Of a DNA stretch of 41,166 nt, positions 16,187 through 23,821 are shown piece by piece. The position numbers and the translations under genes are program-made. The DNA lies in NCBI GenBank assembly GCA_903900155.1, contig CAIUMD010000081.1:1-41166 (forward strand). Direction: 5' to 3'. The notes below the pieces were generated by a model. It saw nothing but the letters and a program-made list of their open reading frames with translations, was not told the origin of the DNA and made no database searches. Each line of letters begins with the position of its first letter. The stretch's first letter is position 1. This DNA is from an uncultured Caulobacterales bacterium. GTDB taxonomy: Bacteria > Pseudomonadota > Alphaproteobacteria > Caulobacterales > Caulobacteraceae.

Positions 16187-16204
16187 AATGTTCGCGCGAA
16201 CATT
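16187..16204. promoter_or_regulatory. 18-bp perfect palindrome upstream of a TonB receptor
   Basis: AATGTTCGCGCGAACATT is a perfect palindrome with a central CGCG, the size of a dimeric repressor operator (LacI-type sites have this shape). It lies about 270 bases before the receptor start and upstream of the likely promoter. No regulator gene is adjacent. Confidence 0.5.
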
Positions 16205-16311
16205 TGCTAAAAGGCCCGAATTTCACCCTGCGAAATCCCCTTCGTGCCCGCGTCATGGCGTGGCGCCGGCGCCGCAGCGCCAGGTCTAAGGTCCGACGAT
16301 GACTTGCCAAT

Positions 16312-16354
16312 AAGGTCTGACCACCTTGACCTCATAGGACTTACCTCGTAACGC
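16312..16354 (+). promoter_or_regulatory. Promoter with an overlapping GntR-like operator
   Basis: TTGACC (16326-16331), 17 bases, then TAACGC (16349-16354) is a plausible promoter with a start near 16361. AAGGTCTGACCACCTT (16312-16327) overlaps its -35. The core GGTCTGACC fits the FadR-subfamily GntR pattern GGT-N3-ACC. The 5' leader would be about 110 bases. Confidence 0.35.
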
Positions 16355-16471
16355 TGCTCCTTGTGACCGCTACCACCGTCGTGGAGGCGCGAACGTCGGC
16401 ATGGGAAGGCCGGCGGCCCCGCGACGGCAAACAGAACAAGTGCGCAGAGCACCGTCTCTTAGGGGAGAAAC

Positions 16472-19408
16472 ATGCCGTCCATCCGCTGCCGCCAATCCGC
16501 CCATTCTTCGTCCATTAGGCGCCTGGCCCTCGTCGGCGCGACGTGTCTGACCGCCTTCGCCGTCGCCCCTGTTGTCTTGGGTGGCGTGGCCCACGCGCAG
16601 ACCGCACCGGCCGCTGCGCCTTCCGACACCGTCGAGGAAGTGGTCGTCACCGGCTTTCGCAAGTCGCTGGCCGACTCGACCAACGCCAAGCGCAACAGCG
16701 TCGCCTTTACCGACTCGGTGTTCGCCGAGGACATCGGCAAGTTCCCGGACCTCAATATCGCCGAGGCGCTGAACCGGATCCCCGGCGTGCAGTTGACCCG
16801 CGAGATCAACGGCGACGGTCTGAACATCACCATCCGCGGCTTGGGCACAAACTTCACCAAGGTGATGCTGAACGGCTCGAACATCGCGGTGGCCTCGTCG
16901 GGCCGCACCGACAGCCAGAACGCCAATCGCGAAGTCGACCTGGACCTGTTCCCGACCGAGCTGTTCACCCGCCTGGACGTCAACAAGACCCAGATGGCCA
17001 GCCAGATCGAAGGCGGCGCCTCGGGCGTCGTCAACATGCGCAGCGCCAGGCCGTTCGACTACAAGACCAGCGGCCAGCTGATCTATTCGGTCCAGGCCGG
17101 CAAGAACTCCCAGGCCGACGACATCAGCCCGCGCGCCTCGCTGATCGCCAGCAAGACCTTCGAGACGAATGTCGGCGAGTTCGGCGTCCTGTTCGGCGGC
17201 GCCTGGGCCCGCAACAAGTCCACCACGACCGGCTTCGAGACGATCGGCTGGACCAACGCCAACATGACCTGCGCGGGCTGCAACGTCACGGGCGGCAACG
17301 GCTTCAACTGGGCCGGGACCGTGCCGGCCGGCGTGACCGGCAACGGCCTGACCCCGGGCCAGACCGTCGACAACGCCCTGCTGGCCTCGCTGAACCCGGG
17401 CACGACCCTGGCCCAGCTGTCCGACGCGCAGCTGCCTCGCCTGGGCCGCGACTCGTGGAGCTCGGGCGAGCGCAATCGCGACAGCTATCTGGCGTCGCTG
17501 GAGTGGCGTCCGAACGACAGCCTCGATGTCTATCTGGACGCCATGTACTCGAAGGCCCGCCGCCAGTTCGAGCGGATCGACATGAACTGGTCGGTGCGCA
17601 ACAGCAACTTCATGGTCCCGGTAGGGGTCAAGGTCGACAGCAACAACGTCGTCACCGAAGGCGCCTTCCTGAACTCGCAGTTCTTCCTGGAATATCGTCC
17701 CTATAAGGAAGACGTCGAGCTGCTGAACCTGAACCCGGGCTTCACCTGGCGGGCCAATGACTGGATCAAGATCGACGGCCAGGTGAACTGGAACCGGTCG
17801 GTGTTCTTCCGCGAGGCGCCGACGGTGCTGTTCAACACGCCCCTCGGCTCGGGTCTGAACGTCACCTACAAGAACAACGGCGGCGACAAGCCGATCATCA
17901 CCCCCTCGCGCAGCCTGAACGATCCCAACCTGGGCTGGACCTGGGCCGGCGGCCGCGTGAACGTCCAGAACGAAAAGCGCGTCACCGCCATCAAGGGCGC
18001 CCACTTCGACGCGACGTTCGGCGACGACAAGGGCGTCAACTTCAAGGCCGGCGTGGCCTATGACGACGTCGCCCGCCGCATCACCGCCATCGACAACTCG
18101 GCCCGCTGGCAGACCTTCACCTGCGGCGGCGGCGGCGTCACGCCGCAAAGCCCGGTTCCGGCTCCGGTTCCGGCCTGCGACGGCCGAGCCGGCTCGGCGA
18201 TCCCCTCGGCGAACCTGGCCCAGTACATCAAGGCCGGCCCGATCGGCTTCATCACCCTGGACCAGGACAAGTTCTTCGGCGCCACCCAGTACGACGCGTT
18301 CAACGCGGCTGCGCCGTTCTCGTCGTCGGCGGCCACGGGCGCGGCCTCGGGCCTGATCCGCGAGAAGACCGGCGGCGCCTATATCGAGATGAACGGCGTC
18401 ACCCAGCTGATGGATCGCGACCTGCGCTTCAACGCCGGCGTCCGCTACTACAACACCGAGCAGCTGATCGAAGGCCCGCAGACCATCAACGGCGTGCTGT
18501 CGTTCCTGTCGCGCAAGACCAAGTACGACGGCACGCTGCCCTCGTTCAGCGCCGCCTATAACCTGGCCGAGAACATCATCCTGCGGGCGGGCGCCTCGCG
18601 CACCATCACCCGTCCCAACCCGTCGGCCATGCTGCCGGGCACGGTGTTCTCCGATCCTTCGGCCCAGACCGCGACCCAGGGCAATCCGAACCTGCAGCCC
18701 TACCTGTCCAACAACCTGGACCTGGGCGGCGAATGGTACACCGGCGGGGCCGGCTATGTGGGCGTGGCGGTCTTCCGCAAGGAGCTGACCGGCTTCACCA
18801 GCAACAGCATCAGCACCATCCCGTTCCTGCAGCTGGGCGTGCCGTTCGACCAGCTGACCAACCTGCAGCAGCAGGCGATCAACAACCGTGGGGGTCCGAA
18901 CGCCGCCACGCTGCAGGTCAACCAGCAGGTCAACACCGATGGCGTCCTGACCATCTTCGGTCAGGAAGTCACCTGGGTGCAGCCGCTGGACTTCGTGCTG
19001 AAGGGCGCCGGCTTCACCGCCAACGCCACCCACGTCGAGCAGAACTCGCGCGGCACCATCCCGCCGCCGCCGGCCACGGGCATCTCGCCCTGGACCTACA
19101 ACGTGACGGGCTACTACGAGGACCACGGCGCCTCGCTCCGCCTGTCATATGTCTGGAACGACGCCCAGCTGGCGGCTCTCGGTCCGCAGAACGGCATCCC
19201 CGCCAACCTGCTGACCGACTCGCGCGGCCAATGGGACATGTCGGCCAGCTACCAGTTCAAGAACCTGCCGACCCAGCCGCGCGTGACCCTCGACGTGATC
19301 AACATCACCAACGAGCAGCAGCGCAGCGTCTTCCAGTGGCCGAACGCGACCTTCACCCAATACAACCCCGGCCGTCAGATCATCCTGGGCGTCCGGGGCA
19401 AGTTCTAA
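16472..19408 (+). CDS. TonB-dependent receptor, Caulobacter carbohydrate-type
   Basis: The 978-residue outer-membrane receptor has a signal peptide (to AHA, about residue 42), a TonB-box-like DTVEEVVVTGFR, and a plug domain (FPDLNIAEALNRIPGVQLTREINGDGLNITIRGLG). A long beta-barrel ends in the aromatic strand QIILGVRGKF. The motifs KSLADSTNAKR and AEDIGKFPDLNIAEAL are typical of the large TonB receptors (TIGR01782 type) that import plant-derived oligosaccharides in Caulobacter, so a sugar substrate is likely but not shown. AGGGGAGAA precedes the ATG at 16472. It stands alone, with operator-like sites upstream and two terminators downstream. Confidence 0.93.
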   Translation: MPSIRCRQSAHSSSIRRLALVGATCLTAFAVAPVVLGGVAHAQTAPAAAPSDTVEEVVVTGFRKSLADSTNAKRNSVAFTDSVFAEDIGKFPDLNIAEALNRIPGVQLTREINGDGLNITIRGLGTNFTKVMLNGSNIAVASSGRTDSQNANREVDLDLFPTELFTRLDVNKTQMASQIEGGASGVVNMRSARPFDYKTSGQLIYSVQAGKNSQADDISPRASLIASKTFETNVGEFGVLFGGAWARNKSTTTGFETIGWTNANMTCAGCNVTGGNGFNWAGTVPAGVTGNGLTPGQTVDNALLASLNPGTTLAQLSDAQLPRLGRDSWSSGERNRDSYLASLEWRPNDSLDVYLDAMYSKARRQFERIDMNWSVRNSNFMVPVGVKVDSNNVVTEGAFLNSQFFLEYRPYKEDVELLNLNPGFTWRANDWIKIDGQVNWNRSVFFREAPTVLFNTPLGSGLNVTYKNNGGDKPIITPSRSLNDPNLGWTWAGGRVNVQNEKRVTAIKGAHFDATFGDDKGVNFKAGVAYDDVARRITAIDNSARWQTFTCGGGGVTPQSPVPAPVPACDGRAGSAIPSANLAQYIKAGPIGFITLDQDKFFGATQYDAFNAAAPFSSSAATGAASGLIREKTGGAYIEMNGVTQLMDRDLRFNAGVRYYNTEQLIEGPQTINGVLSFLSRKTKYDGTLPSFSAAYNLAENIILRAGASRTITRPNPSAMLPGTVFSDPSAQTATQGNPNLQPYLSNNLDLGGEWYTGGAGYVGVAVFRKELTGFTSNSISTIPFLQLGVPFDQLTNLQQQAINNRGGPNAATLQVNQQVNTDGVLTIFGQEVTWVQPLDFVLKGAGFTANATHVEQNSRGTIPPPPATGISPWTYNVTGYYEDHGASLRLSYVWNDAQLAALGPQNGIPANLLTDSRGQWDMSASYQFKNLPTQPRVTLDVINITNEQQRSVFQWPNATFTQYNPGRQIILGVRGKF

Positions 19409-19436
19409 AGGCTGAAGTCACCCTCTGTTCCGTCTC

Positions 19437-19473
19437 CCCGCCAGCCGCGTTCCCTGGGCTGGCGGGTTCTTTT
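19437..19473 (+). terminator. Intrinsic terminator of the TonB receptor gene
   Basis: A 10-bp stem CCCGCCAGCC (19437-19446) and GGCTGGCGGG (19457-19466) is followed by TTCTTTT. It begins 28 bases after the receptor stop. Confidence 0.8.
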
Positions 19474-19529
19474 CCACCCCCATTCGCGCGCGGGATCCTA
19501 GTCACTGCCTCCCCTCGCGCGCGGCCTTC

Positions 19530-19565
19530 GGCGCGCCTTCCCACCGAAGGCGCGCCGTTCTTTTT
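19530..19565 (+). terminator. Second tandem intrinsic terminator
   Basis: An 11-bp perfect stem GGCGCGCCTTC (19530-19540) and GAAGGCGCGCC (19546-19556) with a CCACC loop is followed by GTTCTTTTT. It backs up the first terminator 60 bases earlier. Confidence 0.75.
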
Positions 19566-19661
19566 GGGGCTCGAAAGGACAATCTGTCGCGGTTCGGTGA
19601 CTGTGGCGGAATCTGGGCGTTAACCACCGCCGGGCCATGCTCTGCCTTGCAAGGAGCCCTC

Positions 19662-19820
19662 ATGACCCACCTCGACCCCCCGACTCTTGGTTTGGATGGC
19701 GCCAAGTTCGCCGCGATGTCCGCCAAGTTCGCCCTCGGCGTCGGCGAGACCGTGCTGAACCTGGCCCTGTCGGCGGCGGTGCCGGTCAGCATCGTGGTCT
19801 TCGTGGCGCTGACCTTCTAG
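19662..19820 (+). CDS. Small hydrophobic protein of 52 residues
   Basis: A short frame starts at ATG 19662 behind AAGGAG (19651-19656) and ends with TAG at 19818-19820. The product begins MTHLDPPTLGLDGAKF and continues into a helix with AAMSAKFALGVGETVLNLA. It ends in a hydrophobic segment SAAVPVSIVVFVALTF that could cross the membrane. The ribosome site, Caulobacter-like codon use and position between a terminator and a 3' palindrome support a real gene. I recognise no family. Confidence 0.6.
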   Translation: MTHLDPPTLGLDGAKFAAMSAKFALGVGETVLNLALSAAVPVSIVVFVALTF

Positions 19821-19858
19821 GGCATTTTCCGATCCGAACGGATCGGTGAAATGCTCTA
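19819..19858. repeat. Palindromic repeat between two convergent stop codons
   Basis: The arms are AGGGCATTTTCCGATCC on the left and GGATCGGTGAAATGCTCT on the right, around GAAC. Read on the minus strand it is nearly identical to the element at 36748-36783. It spans exactly between the TAG of the 52-residue gene and the TAG of the tetR gene, both of which overlap it. Confidence 0.75.
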
Positions 19859-20446
19859 GCCTGGACGCAAGCCGGTCCAGATCGCGCGGGCGAGCCGCTC
19901 GGGGGCGGTTTCGTCGGCCACGGCCTGACGACCCACGGCCTCGTGAACGGCCAGGCCATGCATGGCGCTGACCAGCAGTTGACCCGCGGCGACCGCGTCG
20001 ATCTCGCCTGCGGCCAGGCCGGCGTCCTTCAGCGCCGCCAACCTCTGGATGATCGCCTGGTCGACGGCGCTCGCCCCCAGTCTGCCGTGTGCGCTGCCGG
20101 CCATGTGCAAGGGGAACGACGGGTGGTGGGCCAGTTGCAGGACCGCCGGGATGACCTCCCGGAGCCGCAGGTAAAGGCGGCGCGCGATTCTCTGGACGTG
20201 CTCGTCGGGACCGAAGGCCTCGACCTCGGCCCAGGCGCCGACGATGGCCTGAGGGTCGATCACCGCCGGGGTCATGGCCGCGAAGAACAGCTCCTCCTTC
20301 GTCTTGAACCGCTGGTAGAGAACGGCCTGGCTGACGCCGGCCTCCTGGGCGACGTCTCGCGTGGAGGCCGCGTGCCCGTCGCGCTGGAACACGCGGCGGG
20401 CGGCGGCGAGGACTTCGTCGTCGGTGATGGTTTTCAAGCGGCCCAT
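19856..20446 (-). CDS. TetR-family transcriptional regulator
   Basis: The 196-residue protein has an N-terminal DNA-binding domain (ITDDEVLAAARRVFQRDG..ASTRDVAQEAGVSQAVLYQRFKTKEELFFAAM), the standard TetR helix-turn-helix, and an alpha-helical ligand-binding half. It is the last gene of an operon: its ATG lies four bases after the permease stop. I infer that it represses this operon through the palindrome at 23507-23530, with a substrate of the transporter as inducer. The stop codon lies within a dispersed palindrome. Confidence 0.93.
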   Translation of the reverse strand: MGRLKTITDDEVLAAARRVFQRDGHAASTRDVAQEAGVSQAVLYQRFKTKEELFFAAMTPAVIDPQAIVGAWAEVEAFGPDEHVQRIARRLYLRLREVIPAVLQLAHHPSFPLHMAGSAHGRLGASAVDQAIIQRLAALKDAGLAAGEIDAVAAGQLLVSAMHGLAVHEAVGRQAVADETAPERLARAIWTGLRPG

Positions 20447-20450
20447 GCGC

Positions 20451-22790
20451 TCACTCGTAGGCCAGCACGTCCCGGACGGGAAGCTTCAGGGCGCGATCGG
20501 CCGCTCCCCAGCAAGCCGCGAGGGTGACGATGGTCACGACGCCCAGCCAGATCAGCAGCCCGGCGGGCTCGACAACGAAGGGCAGCGTCGTGAACAGCTG
20601 GCGGCGCCCGAGGATCAGGCCGATGTGGGCCGACAGGGGCAGGGCGACAAGCACCGCCGCCAGCGAGCTGGCCAGGGCGATCAGCGCGCCCTCGGCCAGC
20701 AGGATCATCCGAAGCGTGGCGCGTCGCGCGCCCAAGGCGCGCAGCACGCCGATCTCCCGTCGACGCTCCAGGACATTGAGGCTCGCCGTCGCGGCCAGGC
20801 CCAGCCCGCCGACGGCGATGGCGGCGGCGGCCGCCACGCTCAGCATGGTCAGCAGGATGGCGAAGTGCTCGGTCAGCGTCTGCCGGAAGGCCTGGCGCGT
20901 CGCCGCGTAGCTGGGCAGGGAGCCCATCTCCGCCGCCAGGTCCTCGACCGCCGCCGAGACGCGCGCCTCCTCGCCCGGGCGGGCGACCAGGCGGGATGCG
21001 CCCGCAAGGCCGCCCTGGCCGACCAGCGCATCCACCGTCGAGGCCGCGGCATAGATGTGCGGCTCCGACACCTCCTCGACCAGGCCGACGACATGGACGG
21101 GAACGCTTCGTCCGCCCGACAGCAGCACCGCCTGGCCCTGGCCGAGCGCGGGCTCCAGGGACAGGATGTTGCGATTGATGACGATCTCGCCCCGACGCCG
21201 GGGCCAGCGTCCGTCGACCAGCCTCGCGCCGACCATCCGGCTGCCCGGCGGCGGGGCCAGGACGGCATAGGGGTTGGTCCCCAGTCGCGCGGCGCCGTCG
21301 CCCGGCAGCTGGATCGCCGCCAGGGTCGCGCCCCACACCTCCACCGACTGGACGCCGGGCAGGGCGGCGATCCGGGCGCGGAAGGCCTCGGCCGGCAGGG
21401 GCTTGGCGAGCCGTACCTCGACACTGTCGGCGCGACCGGCCAGGGCCTGATCCACGCCTCGAACGAGGCTCGCATAGAGGTTGGCGCAGGTCATCAGCGC
21501 CGCCCCGCCCAGGCCGAGCGCGATCATCGTCAGCGCCAGGCGGCCCGGCCGGCGTACGGTGTTGCGAAGGGCCAGGGTCGTGCGGCGGTCGCCGATCCGC
21601 CAGCGCCACGGCGTCGCGTCCGGCGCAGAGAGGCCGGGGTCCTGCAGCAGTTCGCGGACCGGGCGGCCGACCGCCCGCCGGATCGGCAGGGCGACGGCCA
21701 GGGCCGGCACGATCACCGCGAACGCCGCCACCAGCAGCAGGGCGTCCGGCGGGACGGCGAGGCTGTCCGGATTCAGGTTCAGTTCGAGGCTGATGGGACG
21801 CGACATCGCCTGGACGCCGAGGACGCCGAGCGCCAGGCCCAGGACCACGCCGGGACCGGCCAGCAGCGCGGTCAGCGCGCCATAGAGGCCGCAGATCTGG
21901 CCGGTCCGGGCGCCGATCGCCTTGAGGACGCCGATCTGGCGGACCTGCCGCGCCAGGAGGCCGGTGATGACGTTCGCTGTCAACGCCCCGCTGAGGACCA
22001 GGGCCAGGCCGCCGAAGAGCGTCAGGAGCAGCAGCACCGCCTTCATATGCTGGGCGTGGGGATGCTCGCGGACCGGAACCTCGACCCGCAATACGGGACG
22101 GTTCTGAGCCTTGGCCATGGCGGCGACCGCCTCGGCGACCTGGCCGGCCTGGCGGCGGTCGCCGTCGACCGCGATCCGGACTTCGTCCAGCCGCGCGCCC
22201 TGGCCCAGCAGCGCCAGGGTCGCCGGGGTGACATAGATATAGCCGACATTGTCCATGTTGCCGGGCGCCTGGGCCGGATCCACGACGACGCCCGCCACGC
22301 GCAGCGTGGCGACACGGCCGCCGGCCAACCGCAGGCGCAAGGTCTCGCCCACCCTGGCCTTGAGCACTGGCAGCGCCGAGCGCTCGACCAGCGCCTCGCC
22401 CTCGCGCGGAACGGACGCGCCCGACAACGGACGGACCTTCGAAACACGCATGTCGGCGAAATCCCGGACGCCATAGATGAGCAAGGGACGCCAATCCCCC
22501 GCGCCGACCTGCGCCCGCGCGCGGACCAGGCGGCGGGAGTCGGCCGCGGCGACGCCGGCCTGCCGCCGGACATCGCCCAGCAGGCGTTCGTCGACGGCGT
22601 CGACGGTGAGGATGGCGGCGGCTGGACGACCGGCATCGTAGCTCGAGCGCATCTCGCGCTGGATCACCGCCCGCGTCCCGACCCCGACGGTCATCGCGGC
22701 GGTCCCCAGCAAGATCGCCAAGACCACCAGCAGCGAGCGAAGCGGGCTTTCCTTCAGGTCGCCCAGGACCTTGGCCGCGCGCGGGTTCAT
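20451..22790 (-). CDS. FtsX-type ABC transporter permease
   Basis: The 779-residue membrane protein has two FtsX/MacB-type permease modules. The N-terminal helix (SLLVVLAILLGTAAMTVGV), a periplasmic domain to about residue 245, three helices, a second anchor (LALTMIALGLGGAALMTC at about 455), another periplasmic domain, and three C-terminal helices follow in order. LERRREIGVLRALGARRATLRMILL is the typical FtsX coupling region. It overlaps the ATPase gene by four bases (ATGA). Such pairs move lipids, lipoproteins or peptides, or do mechanical work in the periplasm. No membrane-fusion partner is adjacent, so it is not a MacAB-type system. Confidence 0.93.
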   Translation of the reverse strand: MNPRAAKVLGDLKESPLRSLLVVLAILLGTAAMTVGVGTRAVIQREMRSSYDAGRPAAAILTVDAVDERLLGDVRRQAGVAAADSRRLVRARAQVGAGDWRPLLIYGVRDFADMRVSKVRPLSGASVPREGEALVERSALPVLKARVGETLRLRLAGGRVATLRVAGVVVDPAQAPGNMDNVGYIYVTPATLALLGQGARLDEVRIAVDGDRRQAGQVAEAVAAMAKAQNRPVLRVEVPVREHPHAQHMKAVLLLLTLFGGLALVLSGALTANVITGLLARQVRQIGVLKAIGARTGQICGLYGALTALLAGPGVVLGLALGVLGVQAMSRPISLELNLNPDSLAVPPDALLLVAAFAVIVPALAVALPIRRAVGRPVRELLQDPGLSAPDATPWRWRIGDRRTTLALRNTVRRPGRLALTMIALGLGGAALMTCANLYASLVRGVDQALAGRADSVEVRLAKPLPAEAFRARIAALPGVQSVEVWGATLAAIQLPGDGAARLGTNPYAVLAPPPGSRMVGARLVDGRWPRRRGEIVINRNILSLEPALGQGQAVLLSGGRSVPVHVVGLVEEVSEPHIYAAASTVDALVGQGGLAGASRLVARPGEEARVSAAVEDLAAEMGSLPSYAATRQAFRQTLTEHFAILLTMLSVAAAAAIAVGGLGLAATASLNVLERRREIGVLRALGARRATLRMILLAEGALIALASSLAAVLVALPLSAHIGLILGRRQLFTTLPFVVEPAGLLIWLGVVTIVTLAACWGAADRALKLPVRDVLAYE

Positions 22791-23494
22791 TGGGCGGCTC
22801 CTTGGCCGCGCGCACGGTTTTCGACGACGTGGCCGTCGGCCAGGCGCACGAGACGATGGGCGCGATCGGCGACCGTCTCGTCGTGCGTGACCATGAACAC
22901 GGTGGTCCCGTCGCGCGCGAGTGTCTCCAGAAGGCCGAGGATCTTCGCCGCCGCGGCGCTGTCGAGATTGCCGGTCGGCTCGTCGGCCACCAGCATGGCG
23001 GGGGCGTTGGCCATCGCGCGGGCGATCGCGGCGCGCTGTTGCTGGCCGCCGGACAGCATCCCCGGCAGCTTTCGCGCCTGTTCGATGATCCCGACCTGAT
23101 CCAGCAGGGCCGCCGCGCGCGCGCGGCGCTCGCGTTGCGGGATCGCGCCGACCAGGTCCATGGCCAGCAGGATGTTCTCCTCGACGGTCAGGGTCGGCAC
23201 GAGCTGGAAGAACTGGAAGACGACGCCGACGAAACGCCCGCGCCAACCGGCCAGACCTTCTTCGCTCAGGTCGGCGAGGGGCTGTCCGTCCACGACGATC
23301 TGACCCCGATCCGGCCGGTCCAGGCCCGCGATCATGTTGAGCAGGGTCGACTTGCCGCTGCCCGAGCGTCCGAGAATGGCCACGAACTCCCCGGGGGCGA
23401 CGGAAAGGTCGACGGACGACAGCGCCGCGACACGCAAAGCTTCGCGCGCGCCGTAGGACTTGCTGACGGATCTTAGCTCGACGGACCCCGGCAT
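22787..23494 (-). CDS. ABC transporter ATP-binding protein, LolD/MacB type
   Basis: This protein of about 235 residues powers the FtsX-type permease. Walker A is [12 protein letters not shown], the Q-loop is VFQFFQLVPTLT, the signature is [14 protein letters not shown], Walker B is MLVADEPTGNLD and the switch His is in VTHDE. The start MPGSVELRSVSKSYG at 23494 is preferred because GGAG lies six bases before it; the in-frame ATG at 23506 overlaps the probable -10 region. It is the first gene of a three-gene operon with the permease and TetR regulator. Confidence 0.93.
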   Translation of the reverse strand: MPGSVELRSVSKSYGAREALRVAALSSVDLSVAPGEFVAILGRSGSGKSTLLNMIAGLDRPDRGQIVVDGQPLADLSEEGLAGWRGRFVGVVFQFFQLVPTLTVEENILLAMDLVGAIPQRERRARAAALLDQVGIIEQARKLPGMLSGGQQQRAAIARAMANAPAMLVADEPTGNLDSAAAAKILGLLETLARDGTTVFMVTHDETVADRAHRLVRLADGHVVENRARGQGAAQ

Positions 23495-23506
23495 GGGATG
23501 CTCCAT

Positions 23507-23530
23507 ATATAAGTGATCGATTGCTTATAT
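23507..23530. promoter_or_regulatory. Palindromic TetR-type operator at the exporter promoter
   Basis: ATATAAG (23507-23513) and CTTATAT (23524-23530) flank TGATCGATTG, with 20 of 24 positions symmetric. It lies 12 bases before the ATPase start and overlaps a TTATAT -10-like sequence. Its size and place suit autorepression by the TetR protein encoded in the same operon. Confidence 0.55.
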
Positions 23531-23703
23531 TAGTATCGGGCATTTTTCCAAGGGATTTTGAAAGGGACGGCGGGGTCTGCCAGGGCCGGACACCCCGCCA
23601 GAGCGCTTCATTTTGCGCATTTCGTAGGCAGGGTGCTGCTGCGCCGCCATCCGGGGGTGGGCGAGTTTTTGAAATCCGCAACCCTGCATCGCTAAATGGC
23701 GGT

Positions 23704-23748
23704 ATTATAACTCTGATGCATAGAGTCTGTGACAATACGCATTTGAAG
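23704..23748. promoter_or_regulatory. 45-bp shared element upstream of a TonB receptor
   Basis: This stretch aligns without gaps to 27878-27922, with 33 identities in 45. The strongest blocks are ATTATAAC at the left end and CAATACGCATTTGAAG at the right end. It ends 73 bases before the receptor ATG. Size and position suit a LysR-type activator footprint. A partial second match (CGCATTTCGTAGGCAGG) lies near 23616. Confidence 0.65.
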
Positions 23749-23821
23749 GCAGGCTGCCCCCTGATGCCTTCTCGACGTGCGGCGACGCGCCGCTCGAAAA
23801 TCACAACGATGGGGGATCTCG

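Noticed and set aside
13771..16204. Possible CRISPR array in the repeat-rich spacers
   Set aside because: The repeats are inverted, of different lengths and not evenly spaced with unique spacers; no cas genes are present.
16370..19126. A 918-codon open frame antisense to the TonB receptor
   Set aside because: High-GC shadow frame with low-complexity composition and no domain; the plus-strand receptor explains the region.
20361..23099. A 912-codon plus-strand frame across the ABC operon
   Set aside because: Low-complexity shadow of the minus-strand permease and ATPase, without a ribosome site or recognisable domain.
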